A DNA stretch of 64,000 bases, taken from NCBI RefSeq assembly GCF_022414575.1, contig NZ_JADWYQ010000037.1, forward strand, positions 1 through 64,000, read 5' to 3'. The DNA comes from Streptomyces sp. MUM 178J (GTDB taxonomy: Bacteria > Actinomycetota > Actinomycetes > Streptomycetales > Streptomycetaceae). Positions 17,441-27,493 of this stretch are shown here, piece by piece; positions within the stretch are counted from its first letter, which is position 1; the number at the start of each line of letters is the position of its first letter. A program made the position numbers and the translations under genes. The notes below the pieces were generated by a model. It saw nothing but the letters and a program-made list of their open reading frames with translations. It was not told where the DNA came from and did not search any database.

Positions 17441-18843
17441 TGCCCACCACACCCCGGACCACAGCAGCCCGGACCACGACAGCCCGGACCACGGCACCCC
17501 GGACCACAGCAGCCCGGACCACGACAGTGCGGACCACCCAGATCTTCTTCGCCTCGTCGCTGTACGGCGCGGCGACGCTGGCCGCCGCGATCGACAGCGG
17601 GTGCTTCGCGCCGGCGGACCGGCGGATGCTGCTGGTCGCAAACAACGCGACGACTCCGGAGACCGCGCCGCCACTGGACCGGATGGACGGCTTCGAGCGG
17701 CTGCGCAGCCGCTTCGACGACGTGCGGTCCTGGAATGAGGCGATCGCGCCGTTCCACCCGGCGAGCTGGTCGCCGCGCCAGGACGACATCCCGATGTGGG
17801 AGCGGTATCTGCGGATGCTCTGGGACCTGGGGGACGACAGCGTCGAACTGGCGGTGGAATCCATCCAGGTGGTCCCGGCGCTCGCCGTCGCGCAGCTCTT
17901 CCCGGACGCCAAGCTGGATGTGTACGCGGACGGGCTGATGAGCTACGGCCCCACCCGGAACAAGATCGACCCGCTGGTGGGCGAACGGGTGCGCAGGCTC
18001 TTCCACCTCGATCTGGTGCCGGGGCTGCGGCCGCTGCTGCTGGCGGAGTTCGGTGCGGAGCCGCGGCTGGTGCCGACGGAGGCGTTCGTGAAGACGATCG
18101 CAGAGCTGTCGGACGGGGCGCCGACGGCCGCGGAGGAGGGCGAGGGACCGGCACTGCTGCTCGGCCAGTACCTGGCGGCGCTGGGCATCCTCACTCCCGA
18201 GGAGGAAGAGGCCCTGCACCTGCGGATGGTGCGGGGCGCGGTGGCGCTGGGACATCGGCGGATCGTGTTTAAGCCGCACCCGACGGCGCCGGCGTCCTGG
18301 ACGCGGTCGCTGGAGCGCGAGGCCCGGCGACTGGACGCGGACCTGACGGTCGACGACCGTCCGCTGCTGGCGGAGGTGCTGTACCGGCGGCTCAAGCCGT
18401 CGCTGGTGGTGGGCTGCTTCTCGACGGGGCTGCTGACGGCGAGCACGTTCTTCGGGATTCCCGTCGCACGGGTGGGCACTGCGCCGCTGCTGGACCGGCT
18501 GACGCCGTATCAGAACAGCAACCGGGTGCCGCTGACGCTGGTCGACGCGCTGGCGCCGGATCTGGAGGCGGGCGAGACAGGCCCTGTGAAGGAGGCGGAC
18601 GAAGCGGTGACGGGGCTGGTGAGCGCGGTGGGCTACGCGATGCAGCCGCAGATCCGGCCGGATCTGCGGGGCCCGGCGGAGACATATCTGGCGGGCAGCC
18701 TGAACGTCTCGACGCAGCGGTACTTCAAGCGCCGCCGGCTGACGGTGCTGGGGCTCCCGGGAGGTCTCCCGGTGCCCCGCCACGCGGCCCTGCGCCGGGT
18801 GGCCCGCCAGGCCCGCCGCCTGAAGCGCAGGGCGCTGCGCTGA
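17440..18843 (+). CDS. Alpha-2,8-polysialyltransferase-family glycosyltransferase
   Basis: 467 aa. Sialyltransferase GT-B motifs: VYADGLMSYG (Asp-Gly motif) near residue 165, IVFKPHPTAP (HP motif) near residue 275 and GCFSTGLLTA (Ser-Thr motif) near residue 330. The C terminus is very basic, suiting membrane or polyanion association. The first 33 residues are an Ala/Pro-Arg-Thr-Thr repeat encoded by a 15-bp tandem array and precede the first beta strand (QIFFASSLYGAA); homologues would be expected to start there. Probably polymerises or caps the Kdn-containing chain using the CMP sugar made by the divergent genes. Confidence 0.75.
   Translation: MPTTPRTTAARTTTARTTAPRTTAARTTTVRTTQIFFASSLYGAATLAAAIDSGCFAPADRRMLLVANNATTPETAPPLDRMDGFERLRSRFDDVRSWNEAIAPFHPASWSPRQDDIPMWERYLRMLWDLGDDSVELAVESIQVVPALAVAQLFPDAKLDVYADGLMSYGPTRNKIDPLVGERVRRLFHLDLVPGLRPLLLAEFGAEPRLVPTEAFVKTIAELSDGAPTAAEEGEGPALLLGQYLAALGILTPEEEEALHLRMVRGAVALGHRRIVFKPHPTAPASWTRSLEREARRLDADLTVDDRPLLAEVLYRRLKPSLVVGCFSTGLLTASTFFGIPVARVGTAPLLDRLTPYQNSNRVPLTLVDALAPDLEAGETGPVKEADEAVTGLVSAVGYAMQPQIRPDLRGPAETYLAGSLNVSTQRYFKRRRLTVLGLPGGLPVPRHAALRRVARQARRLKRRALR
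17455..17538. repeat. 15-bp tandem array at the 5' end of the polysialyltransferase-like gene
   Basis: Five full units (CGGACCACAGCAGCC and variants) and a partial sixth. They encode a pentapeptide repeat in frame, so unit gain or loss would change protein length without a frameshift. Confidence 0.9.
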
Positions 18844-18890
18844 GATCCGCCGGCCCCGGGGCGCGCGCCGACCTAGTGCCCCTCCCGGCA

Positions 18891-20081
18891 CTAGCCCAGA
18901 GGTTGGTCCGGGGCGAGCACCTCGGCCAGTCGCCGGGCGACGGTCGACGCCGTGTTCCCCGTCGGGGAGTCCGGACCGACGGTCGTGGCGACGGCGATGG
19001 CGATGCCCCGCGACGGCAGATACGACTGCTGCGCCGCGAAGCCGTTGAACAAGGGATTCTGCACGACCCAGGAGTTCAGGATCACGTTGCCCAGCCCGTA
19101 GTGCCGTTCCTCCGTCTGCGCCCGGCAGACGGTCTCCGGGCAGCGGTCGGTCGGCCCGCCGAGGCCCACGGTGCCGGGGTCGAGCATCGTCCGGTACGAG
19201 GCTGGCGACAGCAGTTCCCCGGAGCCGATCGCCTCGGCCGACCGCGCCAGGTCACAGATGTCGGTGGTCATCACGGCCCCGCGGGCGATGCTCCAGGACG
19301 GGTTCCAGTACGTCGACTCCTCGTAGGGGCCGCGCTCGCTGGTGAAGGCGTGGAGTACCGGCCCGGGGATGGCGGGCGTGGTGTCGCTCCGCGTCTCGCG
19401 CAGTCCGAAGGGCCTGAGCACGCGCTTGCGCAGCAGGGTGGCGAGATCGGTTCCGGTGATCTTCTCCAGTGCCCGGCCGAGCAGCTGGAAGTTGGCGTGT
19501 GAGTAGCTCCAGTTGGCGCCCGGCTCGTACCAGAGCGGCTCGGCGGTGGAGATCGCGACCAGTTCCCGGCGCGTCCACTGGCGGAACGGGTCGTCGTGCA
19601 GGGCTTCGAGGAAGGCGGGGTCGGTGGCGTAGTCCGCGAGGCCCGATGTGGTGCTGCCCAGCATCCGCAGCGTGATCTTGTCGCCGTGCGGCAGCTTGGG
19701 GAACCAGCGGGCAATCGGGTCGTCCAGCCCGACCCGTCCCTCCTGGACCAGCTGGAGCAGTGTGTGCGTCAGATAGGAGATGGCCACGCCGCCGTTGCGG
19801 AAGTGCATCCGGGTGTCCGCCGGAACGCCCGTCATCGAGTGCCCCAGGGCCGCGGTCACGACCTCCTTGCCGCGGATGGTGACGCGGAACAGCACGGAGT
19901 TGAGGCCGAGCTCCCGCTTGACCTCCCTGGCGAGGCCCACCAGCCGTTCGCCACGGCCGTCCCGGTCGGTGGCGGCACAGCCGGAGTGGGCGGAGGCGGG
20001 AGAGGGAGCGAGCGGGGAGGCGGGGGTGGCGCCCGCCAACAGCAGTGCCGCTACGACCACGGACAGAGAGAGTCTGCGCAT
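18891..20081 (-). CDS. Secreted beta-lactamase/DD-peptidase-fold protein with degenerate catalytic motifs
   Basis: 396 aa with a Sec signal peptide (RRLSLSVVVAALLLAG). Overall it follows serine beta-lactamase-like class C/DD-peptidase proteins: GHSMTGVPADTRMHFRNGG, then LRMLGSTTSGLADY, then WSYSHANFQLLGRALEKITG. At the S-x-x-K position (family FR-x-GS-x-TK) it reads FRNGGVAI, with no Ser or Lys. The Y-x-N position is YSH, and no H-x-G motif is evident near the C terminus. I infer a non-catalytic or chemically altered member that may bind peptidoglycan or peptides. It is convergent with the glycopolymer genes. Confidence 0.75.
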   Translation of the reverse strand: MRRLSLSVVVAALLLAGATPASPLAPSPASAHSGCAATDRDGRGERLVGLAREVKRELGLNSVLFRVTIRGKEVVTAALGHSMTGVPADTRMHFRNGGVAISYLTHTLLQLVQEGRVGLDDPIARWFPKLPHGDKITLRMLGSTTSGLADYATDPAFLEALHDDPFRQWTRRELVAISTAEPLWYEPGANWSYSHANFQLLGRALEKITGTDLATLLRKRVLRPFGLRETRSDTTPAIPGPVLHAFTSERGPYEESTYWNPSWSIARGAVMTTDICDLARSAEAIGSGELLSPASYRTMLDPGTVGLGGPTDRCPETVCRAQTEERHYGLGNVILNSWVVQNPLFNGFAAQQSYLPSRGIAIAVATTVGPDSPTGNTASTVARRLAEVLAPDQPLG

Positions 20082-20258
20082 GAGGGGACGATCGCCCTGC
20101 CGTCAGCCGCGTCGGCGGGGCCGCCGGTCGTGTCGCCGCTCCGTCACCCGATGTGGCCCGGCCCGCTAGCCGGTATGGCGGCACACGGGCCGAAACGGGC
20201 GCGGCGGCCCATGGGGGCGCGGGGAACCACGGGACCGGCCCCCCAAGGAAAGGAGCCG

Positions 20259-20891
20259 CTAGCGGGGGGCCATGGTGTGGGCGATACCGGTGAGCACCGC
20301 GTCGAGACCCGTCTCGAAGCCCCTGTCGTGGGCTCGGAAGAGCTCCTCCCCGGCCGCCGCGGCGAGCGGATGGTCCGCCAGGCGTTCCGCCCGGGCCGCA
20401 AGGTCGGGCCCCTCCCCCGTGGCCTGTTCCTCGATCACATGACCGATCGTGTAGCTGTACGCGGTGAGCCAGGCGCGGGCCGCCCCCGCCGGGGTGAAGC
20501 CCGCGTCTGCCAGAACGCGGAGATGGGCCTCCATCGGCGGCGCGTAGCTCAGGTCCGTGAAGTGGGTGCCGCTGTAGACCTTCGCGCCGTCCCGGTAGCG
20601 CAGCAGATGGGCGCGGAGCAGCCGCATCGCCCGCGCCAGGTGTTCTGGCCAGTCCGCCGCCGCGGGGCCGACGGCCGCCTCGGCCGTCATACGGCGCAGC
20701 ATCTCGGTGGCCATCTCGTCGAGGAGCGCCTGCTTGTCCTTGAAGTGCCAGTACAGCGCGGGGGCCTTGACGTCGAGCTCCTTGGCGATGGCGCGCAGGG
20801 TCAGCCCGTCGAGGCCGACGTCGTTGAGCAGGCGGAGCGCGGTGTCGGCGACCCTGGCGCGGTCGAGGCGTTCGGTTCGTTGTCTGGGCAC
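20259..20891 (-). CDS. TetR-class transcriptional repressor
   Basis: 210 aa. The N-terminal helix-turn-helix (LRAIAKELDVKAPALYWHFKDKQALLDEM) is of the tetracycline-repressor type (TetR_N plus TetR_C_1), with a ligand-binding all-helical C-terminal domain. GTG 20891 has little ribosome-binding sequence; a TAAATT box about 8 nt upstream suggests a leaderless transcript. It is divergent from the FAD monooxygenase with only 38 bp between starts. Two near-identical palindromes lie there, so autorepression and control of the monooxygenase are likely, with inducer an aromatic or drug-like molecule. Confidence 0.9.
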   Translation of the reverse strand: MPRQRTERLDRARVADTALRLLNDVGLDGLTLRAIAKELDVKAPALYWHFKDKQALLDEMATEMLRRMTAEAAVGPAAADWPEHLARAMRLLRAHLLRYRDGAKVYSGTHFTDLSYAPPMEAHLRVLADAGFTPAGAARAWLTAYSYTIGHVIEEQATGEGPDLAARAERLADHPLAAAAGEELFRAHDRGFETGLDAVLTGIAHTMAPR

Positions 20892-20899
20892 CTTGACAA

Positions 20900-20914
20900 T
20901 TTAACAGCGTTAAG
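20900..20914. promoter_or_regulatory. TetR operator 1 (TTTAACAGCGTTAAG)
   Basis: Palindrome TTAAC-nnn-GTTAA in the 38-bp divergent spacer. It overlaps the likely -10 region of the tetR gene and follows TTGACA at 20893-20898, a good -35 for the monooxygenase direction. Confidence 0.75.
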
Positions 20915-20929
20915 CACACCCTCGGGAAC

Positions 20930-22336
20930 ATGGGACTTAACAACGTTAAGGAAGCGGACGTGCTCATCGTCGGCGCCGGGCCCACCGGGCTCGCCCTCGC
21001 CTGCGACCTTGCGCGCCGTGGTGTGCCGACGACGGTCGTCGAACAGGCGGACGGGCTCTTCCCCGGCTCCCGGGGCAAGGGCGTCCAGCCGCGGACGATG
21101 GAGGTCTTCGACGACCTCGGGATCATCGACGCCGTACGGGAGCACGGCGGCCCCGCCCCCACCGGCATGGTCTGGCAGGACGGGCGGCCGCACCACGAGC
21201 ACGCCATCTTCGACGCGTCCGCGCCGCCCTCGGAGGCGGAGCCCTACGCCGGACCGTGGCTGCTGCCGCAGTGGCGCACCCAGGAGATACTCCACGCCCG
21301 GCTGGAACGGCTCGGCGGCCGTGTCGTCTTCGGCGCCGCGCTGACCGGCCTCGCCCAGGACGCGGACGGGATACGGGCCGAGCTGTCCGACGGACGCACG
21401 GCGACGGCGCGGTACGCGGTCGCCGCGGACGGCGGACGCTCGACCGTCCGCGGGCTGCTCGGCGTCGGGATGACCGGCGAGAGCGTCGCCCCCGAGCCGA
21501 TGCTCGTCGCGGACGTCCGCATCCCCTCGCTTGGACGCGACCACTGGCATCTGTTCCCGTCGCTCGCGCTGTGCCCGCTGCCCGGCACGGACGAGTTCCA
21601 GCTCGTCGCCCGATACGACACCACACAGGACGCCCCGGACACCTCGCCGGACGGGGTGCGCGCCGTGCTCGCGGCCCGCACGCACCTCTCGCCGGACCAG
21701 CTCGCCGAGGTGCGCTGGGCCTCGGACTTCCGGCCGCGCGCGGCCCTGGCGGACCGGTTCCGCGACGGCCGGGTCTTCCTCGCGGGGGACGCCGCGCACA
21801 TCCACTCCCCGGCGGGCGGGCAGGGCCTCAACACCAGCGTCCAGGACGCGTACAACCTGGGCTGGAAGCTGGGCCAGGTACTGCGGCACGGCGCACCAAA
21901 AGCCCTGCTGGACACCTATGAACAGGAACGGCGGCCCGTCGCCGCGCAGATGCTGGACCTGTCCACACGCGTCCACCGCGGGGAGCAGCGCCGCGGCCGG
22001 GCCACCCGACAGCTCGGCCTCGGCTACCGCGGCGGTCCGCTGTCCTCGGGCGCGGCGGGCGCGCTGCGGGCGGGCGACCGCGCCCCGGACGGCCGCGCGC
22101 CCGGCGGCCGCCGCCTCTTCGACCTCTTCCGCGGCCCGCACTTCACCCTGCTGGCGGCAGGCAGGGCCATCCCGCCCGGGCCGGACCTGCCGGGGAGCGT
22201 CCACGCCCACCGGGCGCCGGAGTCGGAGGCGTACGGAGAAGGCCTCTTCCTCATCCGCCCGGACGGCTACATCGGCTGGGCGGGCGACGACCCCGCAGGT
22301 CTGGACGCCTTTCTGACCCGTGTCATGCGGATCTGA
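20930..22336 (+). CDS. FAD-dependent aromatic monooxygenase (PHBH/Rox-type)
   Basis: 468 aa. Class A flavin monooxygenase: VLIVGAGPTGLALA (GxGxxG, FAD ADP-binding) at the N terminus, a DG-type motif in YAVAADGGRSTVRGLLG and GDAAHIHSPAGGQGLN (FAD ribityl/pyrophosphate GD motif) near residue 285. The C-terminal thioredoxin-like region is about 120 residues. ATG 20930 has only a weak upstream GGGAA; GTG 20960 has AAGGAAG at good spacing but would begin directly at the first beta strand. Divergent TetR regulation suggests hydroxylation of an aromatic xenobiotic, antibiotic or rifamycin-like substrate. Confidence 0.88.
   Translation: MGLNNVKEADVLIVGAGPTGLALACDLARRGVPTTVVEQADGLFPGSRGKGVQPRTMEVFDDLGIIDAVREHGGPAPTGMVWQDGRPHHEHAIFDASAPPSEAEPYAGPWLLPQWRTQEILHARLERLGGRVVFGAALTGLAQDADGIRAELSDGRTATARYAVAADGGRSTVRGLLGVGMTGESVAPEPMLVADVRIPSLGRDHWHLFPSLALCPLPGTDEFQLVARYDTTQDAPDTSPDGVRAVLAARTHLSPDQLAEVRWASDFRPRAALADRFRDGRVFLAGDAAHIHSPAGGQGLNTSVQDAYNLGWKLGQVLRHGAPKALLDTYEQERRPVAAQMLDLSTRVHRGEQRRGRATRQLGLGYRGGPLSSGAAGALRAGDRAPDGRAPGGRRLFDLFRGPHFTLLAAGRAIPPGPDLPGSVHAHRAPESEAYGEGLFLIRPDGYIGWAGDDPAGLDAFLTRVMRI
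20936..20950. promoter_or_regulatory. TetR operator 2 (CTTAACAACGTTAAG)
   Basis: Perfect CTTAAC/GTTAAG arms with a 3-bp centre, 36 bp centre-to-centre from operator 1. It lies inside the first codons if the monooxygenase starts at ATG 20930, or in its leader if it starts at GTG 20960. Confidence 0.75.
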
Positions 22337-22353
22337 AGGCGGCCGGGCGACCG

Positions 22354-23934
<1,581 letters not shown>

Positions 23935-24057
23935 GTTCACGCCTCCCGCTCGCGGTCCGACGTCCGAGTGCGCCTTGTCCTCATCATGCGCGGGATTGCG
24001 CAACCGGGCAGACCGGGAAACGGTCTCTTGAAGCACAGGAGATTCTGGGGGGAAGCC

Positions 24058-25002
24058 ATGCTTCGTTCACCGTCCGCCATATGCACAAGATCCATTCGGG
24101 GAGCGGCCGCCGCTGCCGTCGCGCTCGCGGTGACCGCGGGCTGTACGGCTCAGGCGGTGGACCGGGGGCCGGGGGCCGGGAAGCCGGGGGACGTCTCACC
24201 CGGCGGGTTGTCCACGAGCCCCGTCGCCGCAGAGCCGGAGACGGGCCCGCCCTCGCCCTCCGCCTCCGCGACTCGATCGCCCTCGGCTTCGCCTTCGCCT
24301 TCGGGGGAGCCCGGCAAGAGCCCGTCCGAGAGCCCCGTCCCGCAGAAGTCGAGCGCCTCGCCCGCGCCGGAGATCCTGATGCGGCAGGGCGCCAAAGGGG
24401 ACCGGGTGCGGGAGCTCCAGGCGCGGCTGGCGCAGATCGGCTGGTTCGACGACACGCCGACGGGCTTCTACGGACCGGTGACGGCCACTGCCGTCAAGGG
24501 CTTCCAGACCAAGCGCGGCCTTCCGGCCACCGGCGCGACCGACGCCGTGACCTGGCAGCGGCTGCTGGGGATGACGACGAAGCCCACGCGGGACGAACTG
24601 CTCGGCAGGGCGGTGCGCAAGCCGGCCGGGAAGCCGGACCCGCGCTGTATGAAGGGGCGGGTGCTGTGCATCAGCAAGACCACCCGCACGCTCTCCTGGA
24701 TGAACGACGGCAAGGTGCTGTCGACGATGGACGTCCGCTTCGGCTCCCAGTACACCCCGACCCGAGAGGGCGTGTTCGATGTGTACTGGAAGTCCCGCGA
24801 CCATGTGTCGACGCTCTACGACACCCCCATGCCGTACGCGATGTTCTTCAGCGGCGGCCAGGCCGTGCACTACTCGGCGGACTTCGCTGCCCGCGGCTAC
24901 AACGGCGCGTCCCACGGCTGCGTCAACGTCCGGGACAAGGGGAAGATCGCCGCGCTCTTCGACCAGGTGCGCAACGGCGACAAGGTCGTCATCTACTGGT
25001 GA
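24058..25002 (+). CDS. Lipoprotein L,D-transpeptidase with peptidoglycan-binding domain
   Basis: 314 aa. Basic N terminus, hydrophobic stretch and lipobox AVTAGC. A Ser/Pro-rich linker (residues 45-100) spans the wall. A PG_binding_1 domain follows ([21 protein letters not shown] segment, [14 protein letters not shown]). The C-terminal YkuD domain ends in HGCVNVRD, with the catalytic Cys in the SHGC motif and upstream HYSADF His. It should form 3-3 cross-links or attach proteins to peptidoglycan. ATG 24058 follows GGGGGGAAGCC. It is divergent from the mutase. Confidence 0.9.
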   Translation: MLRSPSAICTRSIRGAAAAAVALAVTAGCTAQAVDRGPGAGKPGDVSPGGLSTSPVAAEPETGPPSPSASATRSPSASPSPSGEPGKSPSESPVPQKSSASPAPEILMRQGAKGDRVRELQARLAQIGWFDDTPTGFYGPVTATAVKGFQTKRGLPATGATDAVTWQRLLGMTTKPTRDELLGRAVRKPAGKPDPRCMKGRVLCISKTTRTLSWMNDGKVLSTMDVRFGSQYTPTREGVFDVYWKSRDHVSTLYDTPMPYAMFFSGGQAVHYSADFAARGYNGASHGCVNVRDKGKIAALFDQVRNGDKVVIYW

Positions 25003-25215
25003 TGGTGAGCGGCCGAGCGCGGCGACAGCTGCGACGGCTGGGAAAGGGGCGCGGGCGGGACCGGGGGAACGTGTCCCGCCCGCGCCAGTGCGCTGAGCCG
25101 TAGGTACGGGGGGAACCCCGGCTCATGCGCCGCCGATGACCAGTCGGCTCACTCTTAACTGCGCCAGGGGGCCAAAAAACGTCACACCATCAGCGGACTT
25201 TTTTGAAAGTGCAGG

Positions 25216-26376
25216 TCAGGAGGGGTTCGCAGTGGTCTGCAGTTCGGCTGACCACTGGATGCGCGAGGTGTCCCCGTCCGCCGGGGCCGCGCCCCACGTG
25301 GTGAACGAGGAGCCGCTCGCATCGCCCTTCCCGTCCTGCCGTTCGCCGTCGCTCGGACGGCCGTTGCCGTCGCCGTCCCGGTCGCTGTCGGCGTTGCCGT
25401 CGGCGTCGGCGTCGGCGTTGCTTTCGCCTCCGTCGTCGCCATCGCCGTTCAGCAGCCGGTCGCAGAACCGCTTCACCCGCTCCGGCCCCCTGGCATCGGA
25501 CTCCAGCCGCCGCCGGGCCTCGGGGGCGAGTGTGCCCTGGCGGAAGTCCTTGCAGGCCGCGAGGGACTTCCGACGCCACTCGCTCGTGCCTTCGCCGTCC
25601 TTCCGCTGCTCCGGCGAGCCGGGAGCGGCGGTCCCTCCGGGCTCCGGCTCGCCGCCCCCGTCCGTGCCGCCGCCCGTGCCGCCGTCCTCGGCGTCCGGGC
25701 TGCGGCCCGTGCCCGAGGTCGCGGCCGGCAGCCCCGGCGGAGCGGTGGGCAGCAGGGGGTTCGGGGACGGCCCGTCCGTGCCGCCGGGCGACGACGGCGA
25801 CTGGGTGCCGAGCGGCTGCGGTCCGGAGGTCGGCGAGGAAACGGCCGGGGGCATGGGGTCGCCGTTGTGGAAGGGGGTGGGCAGCACGCCCGCCCCGGCC
25901 GCCACGGCCACCCCGCCCAGCGCACAGCCGGCGACGGCCGCGGCCACGGCGAGGCGCACCGGGCGCCGGAAGACGGAACCGCGCCGGGGCCGGTCCGCCC
26001 CGGAGGACGGCGTCCTGGACGACCGGGCCCCCCGGGTACCGCGCCCCATCCGTACGGCATCGAGGCTGCCCCGGCCGAAGCGGCCCGGGACGCCGGAGGC
26101 GTCCGACGCGGGCGAGGCGGGCGAGGCGGGCGAGAGTTGCGCGGAGGGGTCCGCGGCCTCGGCCCGCGCCTTGCGGAAAGCCGCCAGCGCGGCCGCCTCA
26201 CCCGGCAGTTCGTCATCGTCTTCGTGCAGGTCGCAGCGGGCGATGCCGTGCAGCAACGTTGTCAGACGGGCAGCCTGGTCACGGGCGTGTTCACCGGGGG
26301 CCTCGACCGGTTCGCCGCGCAGCAGGCGCTCCGCCGCGCTCTTGTCAAGCCACTCGTACCGCTCGTCGGCCATCAC
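25216..26376 (-). CDS. Probable transmembrane anti-sigma-like protein with acidic Asp-rich exterior repeat
   Basis: 386 aa. A cytoplasmic N-terminal region of about 135 residues starts with a short helical domain (ERYEWLDKSAAERLLRGEP). One transmembrane helix (LAVAAAVAGCALGGVAVAAGAGV) comes near residue 145-165, then a Pro/Gly/Ser linker. A small exterior domain has two conserved cysteines (AACKDF and RFCDRLL), then an Asp/Gly/Asn repeat (DADADGNADSDRDGDGNG) resembling DxDxDG calcium-binding repeats. The start overlaps the ECF sigma gene stop (GTGA; an ATG one codon later is possible). That arrangement is typical of cognate anti-sigma factors, but no ZAS motif is present, so the role is inferred. 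Confidence 0.65.
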   Translation of the reverse strand: MMADERYEWLDKSAAERLLRGEPVEAPGEHARDQAARLTTLLHGIARCDLHEDDDELPGEAAALAAFRKARAEAADPSAQLSPASPASPASDASGVPGRFGRGSLDAVRMGRGTRGARSSRTPSSGADRPRRGSVFRRPVRLAVAAAVAGCALGGVAVAAGAGVLPTPFHNGDPMPPAVSSPTSGPQPLGTQSPSSPGGTDGPSPNPLLPTAPPGLPAATSGTGRSPDAEDGGTGGGTDGGGEPEPGGTAAPGSPEQRKDGEGTSEWRRKSLAACKDFRQGTLAPEARRRLESDARGPERVKRFCDRLLNGDGDDGGESNADADADGNADSDRDGDGNGRPSDGERQDGKGDASGSSFTTWGAAPADGDTSRIQWSAELQTTANPS

Positions 26377-27062
26377 ATGTCCCTCTGCGTCCGCAGGCGT
26401 GATTGCGTCACACCGGCGGGTGCCGCCGCGCCCGGTCGGGGCACGCGCTGCGGCGGTACGGCGTCGAGATCCGCGCCGTGGTGGTGGGCGGAGCCCGCGC
26501 CCGTGCTTACCTGGTCGGCGCCGATCAGTTCGGCGAGCCGTTTGAGGCCGCGGTGCGCCGCGGTGCGCACGGCCCCGGGCCGCTTGCCCAGCGTCTGGGC
26601 GGCGCTCTTCGCATCGAGGCCGACCACGACACGGAGGACGACGGCCTCCGCCTGGTCCTGCGGCAGCTGGGCGATCAGTGCCAGGGTGCTGCCGGTGGCG
26701 AGCGCCTCCATGGCCTCGTCCGCGGTGTCCGACTCGGCGGGCTTGCCGGTCAGCTCGGCCTCGTCACCGCCGACCGCGGGCCGCCGTCCGCGCATCCGGA
26801 TGTGGTCGAGGGCGCGGTTGCGGGCGATACGGGCCGCCCAGCCGCGGAAGCGGTCGGCGTCACCGCTGAAGCGGTCGAGGTCACGGGCGATCTGCAGCCA
26901 CGCCTCGGACGCCACGTCCTCCGCGTCGGCCTCGCCGACCAGTGTGCGGACGTACCCCAGCAGCCGCGGATGCACGGCCCGGTACACCGTACGGAAGGCG
27001 GTCTCGTCGCCGTCCTGTGCGGCGAGCACAGCGGCGGTCAGCTCCGCGTCGTCCCCCAGCAC
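26373..27062 (-). CDS. ECF-family RNA polymerase sigma factor
   Basis: 229 aa. Sigma region 2 covers residues 20-85, with VASEAWLQIARDLDRF and FRGWAARIARNRALDHIR. Region 4 lies about residues 125-180 (IAQLPQDQAEAVVLRVVVGLDAKSAAQTLGKRPGAVRTAAHRGLKRL), an intact helix-turn-helix. A C-terminal extension of about 40 residues is Ala/His/Pro-rich. The GTG at 27062 follows AGAGG. It is translationally coupled to the downstream membrane protein, its probable anti-sigma partner. Confidence 0.92.
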   Translation of the reverse strand: MLGDDAELTAAVLAAQDGDETAFRTVYRAVHPRLLGYVRTLVGEADAEDVASEAWLQIARDLDRFSGDADRFRGWAARIARNRALDHIRMRGRRPAVGGDEAELTGKPAESDTADEAMEALATGSTLALIAQLPQDQAEAVVLRVVVGLDAKSAAQTLGKRPGAVRTAAHRGLKRLAELIGADQVSTGAGSAHHHGADLDAVPPQRVPRPGAAAPAGVTQSRLRTQRDM

Positions 27063-27493
27063 TACCTCTACCTGTCCTGAAACCTACAGCTGGTCACCAC
27101 TGCCGTGCTGCTGCGCCGTCTGCGCGGTTCAGCACGCTACGTCCTGTCTGGCGGTCACGTCCATGCCTTGTACAAATCGCAACAACTGGCTGACCTGAGC
27201 CCGGGTGTGACACAAAACGCACTCCCGGCGCTGAGAGAGATGCGGGGCGGCACTGCGGCCCCGCCGAAAGACGGCCGGGGCCTCTCCTGTGGGGGGTGGC
27301 GGCCCCGGTCGTCCTTCGCCTCCCTCTCGGGCGTCGGCAGGATACGTGCCGGCGCTTCGGACGCCCACGCCGGGCTGGCGGCGTCAGACGCCCTTGCAGG
27401 CGCGATGGAGTCGCCCGTGCCGGGCACGGCCGCGGACTCGACCGTGTTGAAGCGGGACGCACAGCCGTTGTGCACCGACCCGCGGAGTGTGCC
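27063..27493. other. 431-bp gap between sigma factor and hypothetical gene
   Basis: No credible gene. Around 27257-27308, G/C-rich blocks (GGCCCCG, CCGGGGCC at 27275-27282 and GGCCCCGG at 27301-27308) can form alternative stems and probably terminate the 27494 gene. The sigma-factor promoter should lie between 27063 and about 27230, where the sequence is less G/C-rich; I could not identify its boxes. Confidence 0.45.

Noticed and set aside
19252..21207. A 651-codon minus-strand frame bridging the beta-lactamase-fold and TetR genes.
   Set aside because: Overlaps both real genes in another frame and has no domain content.
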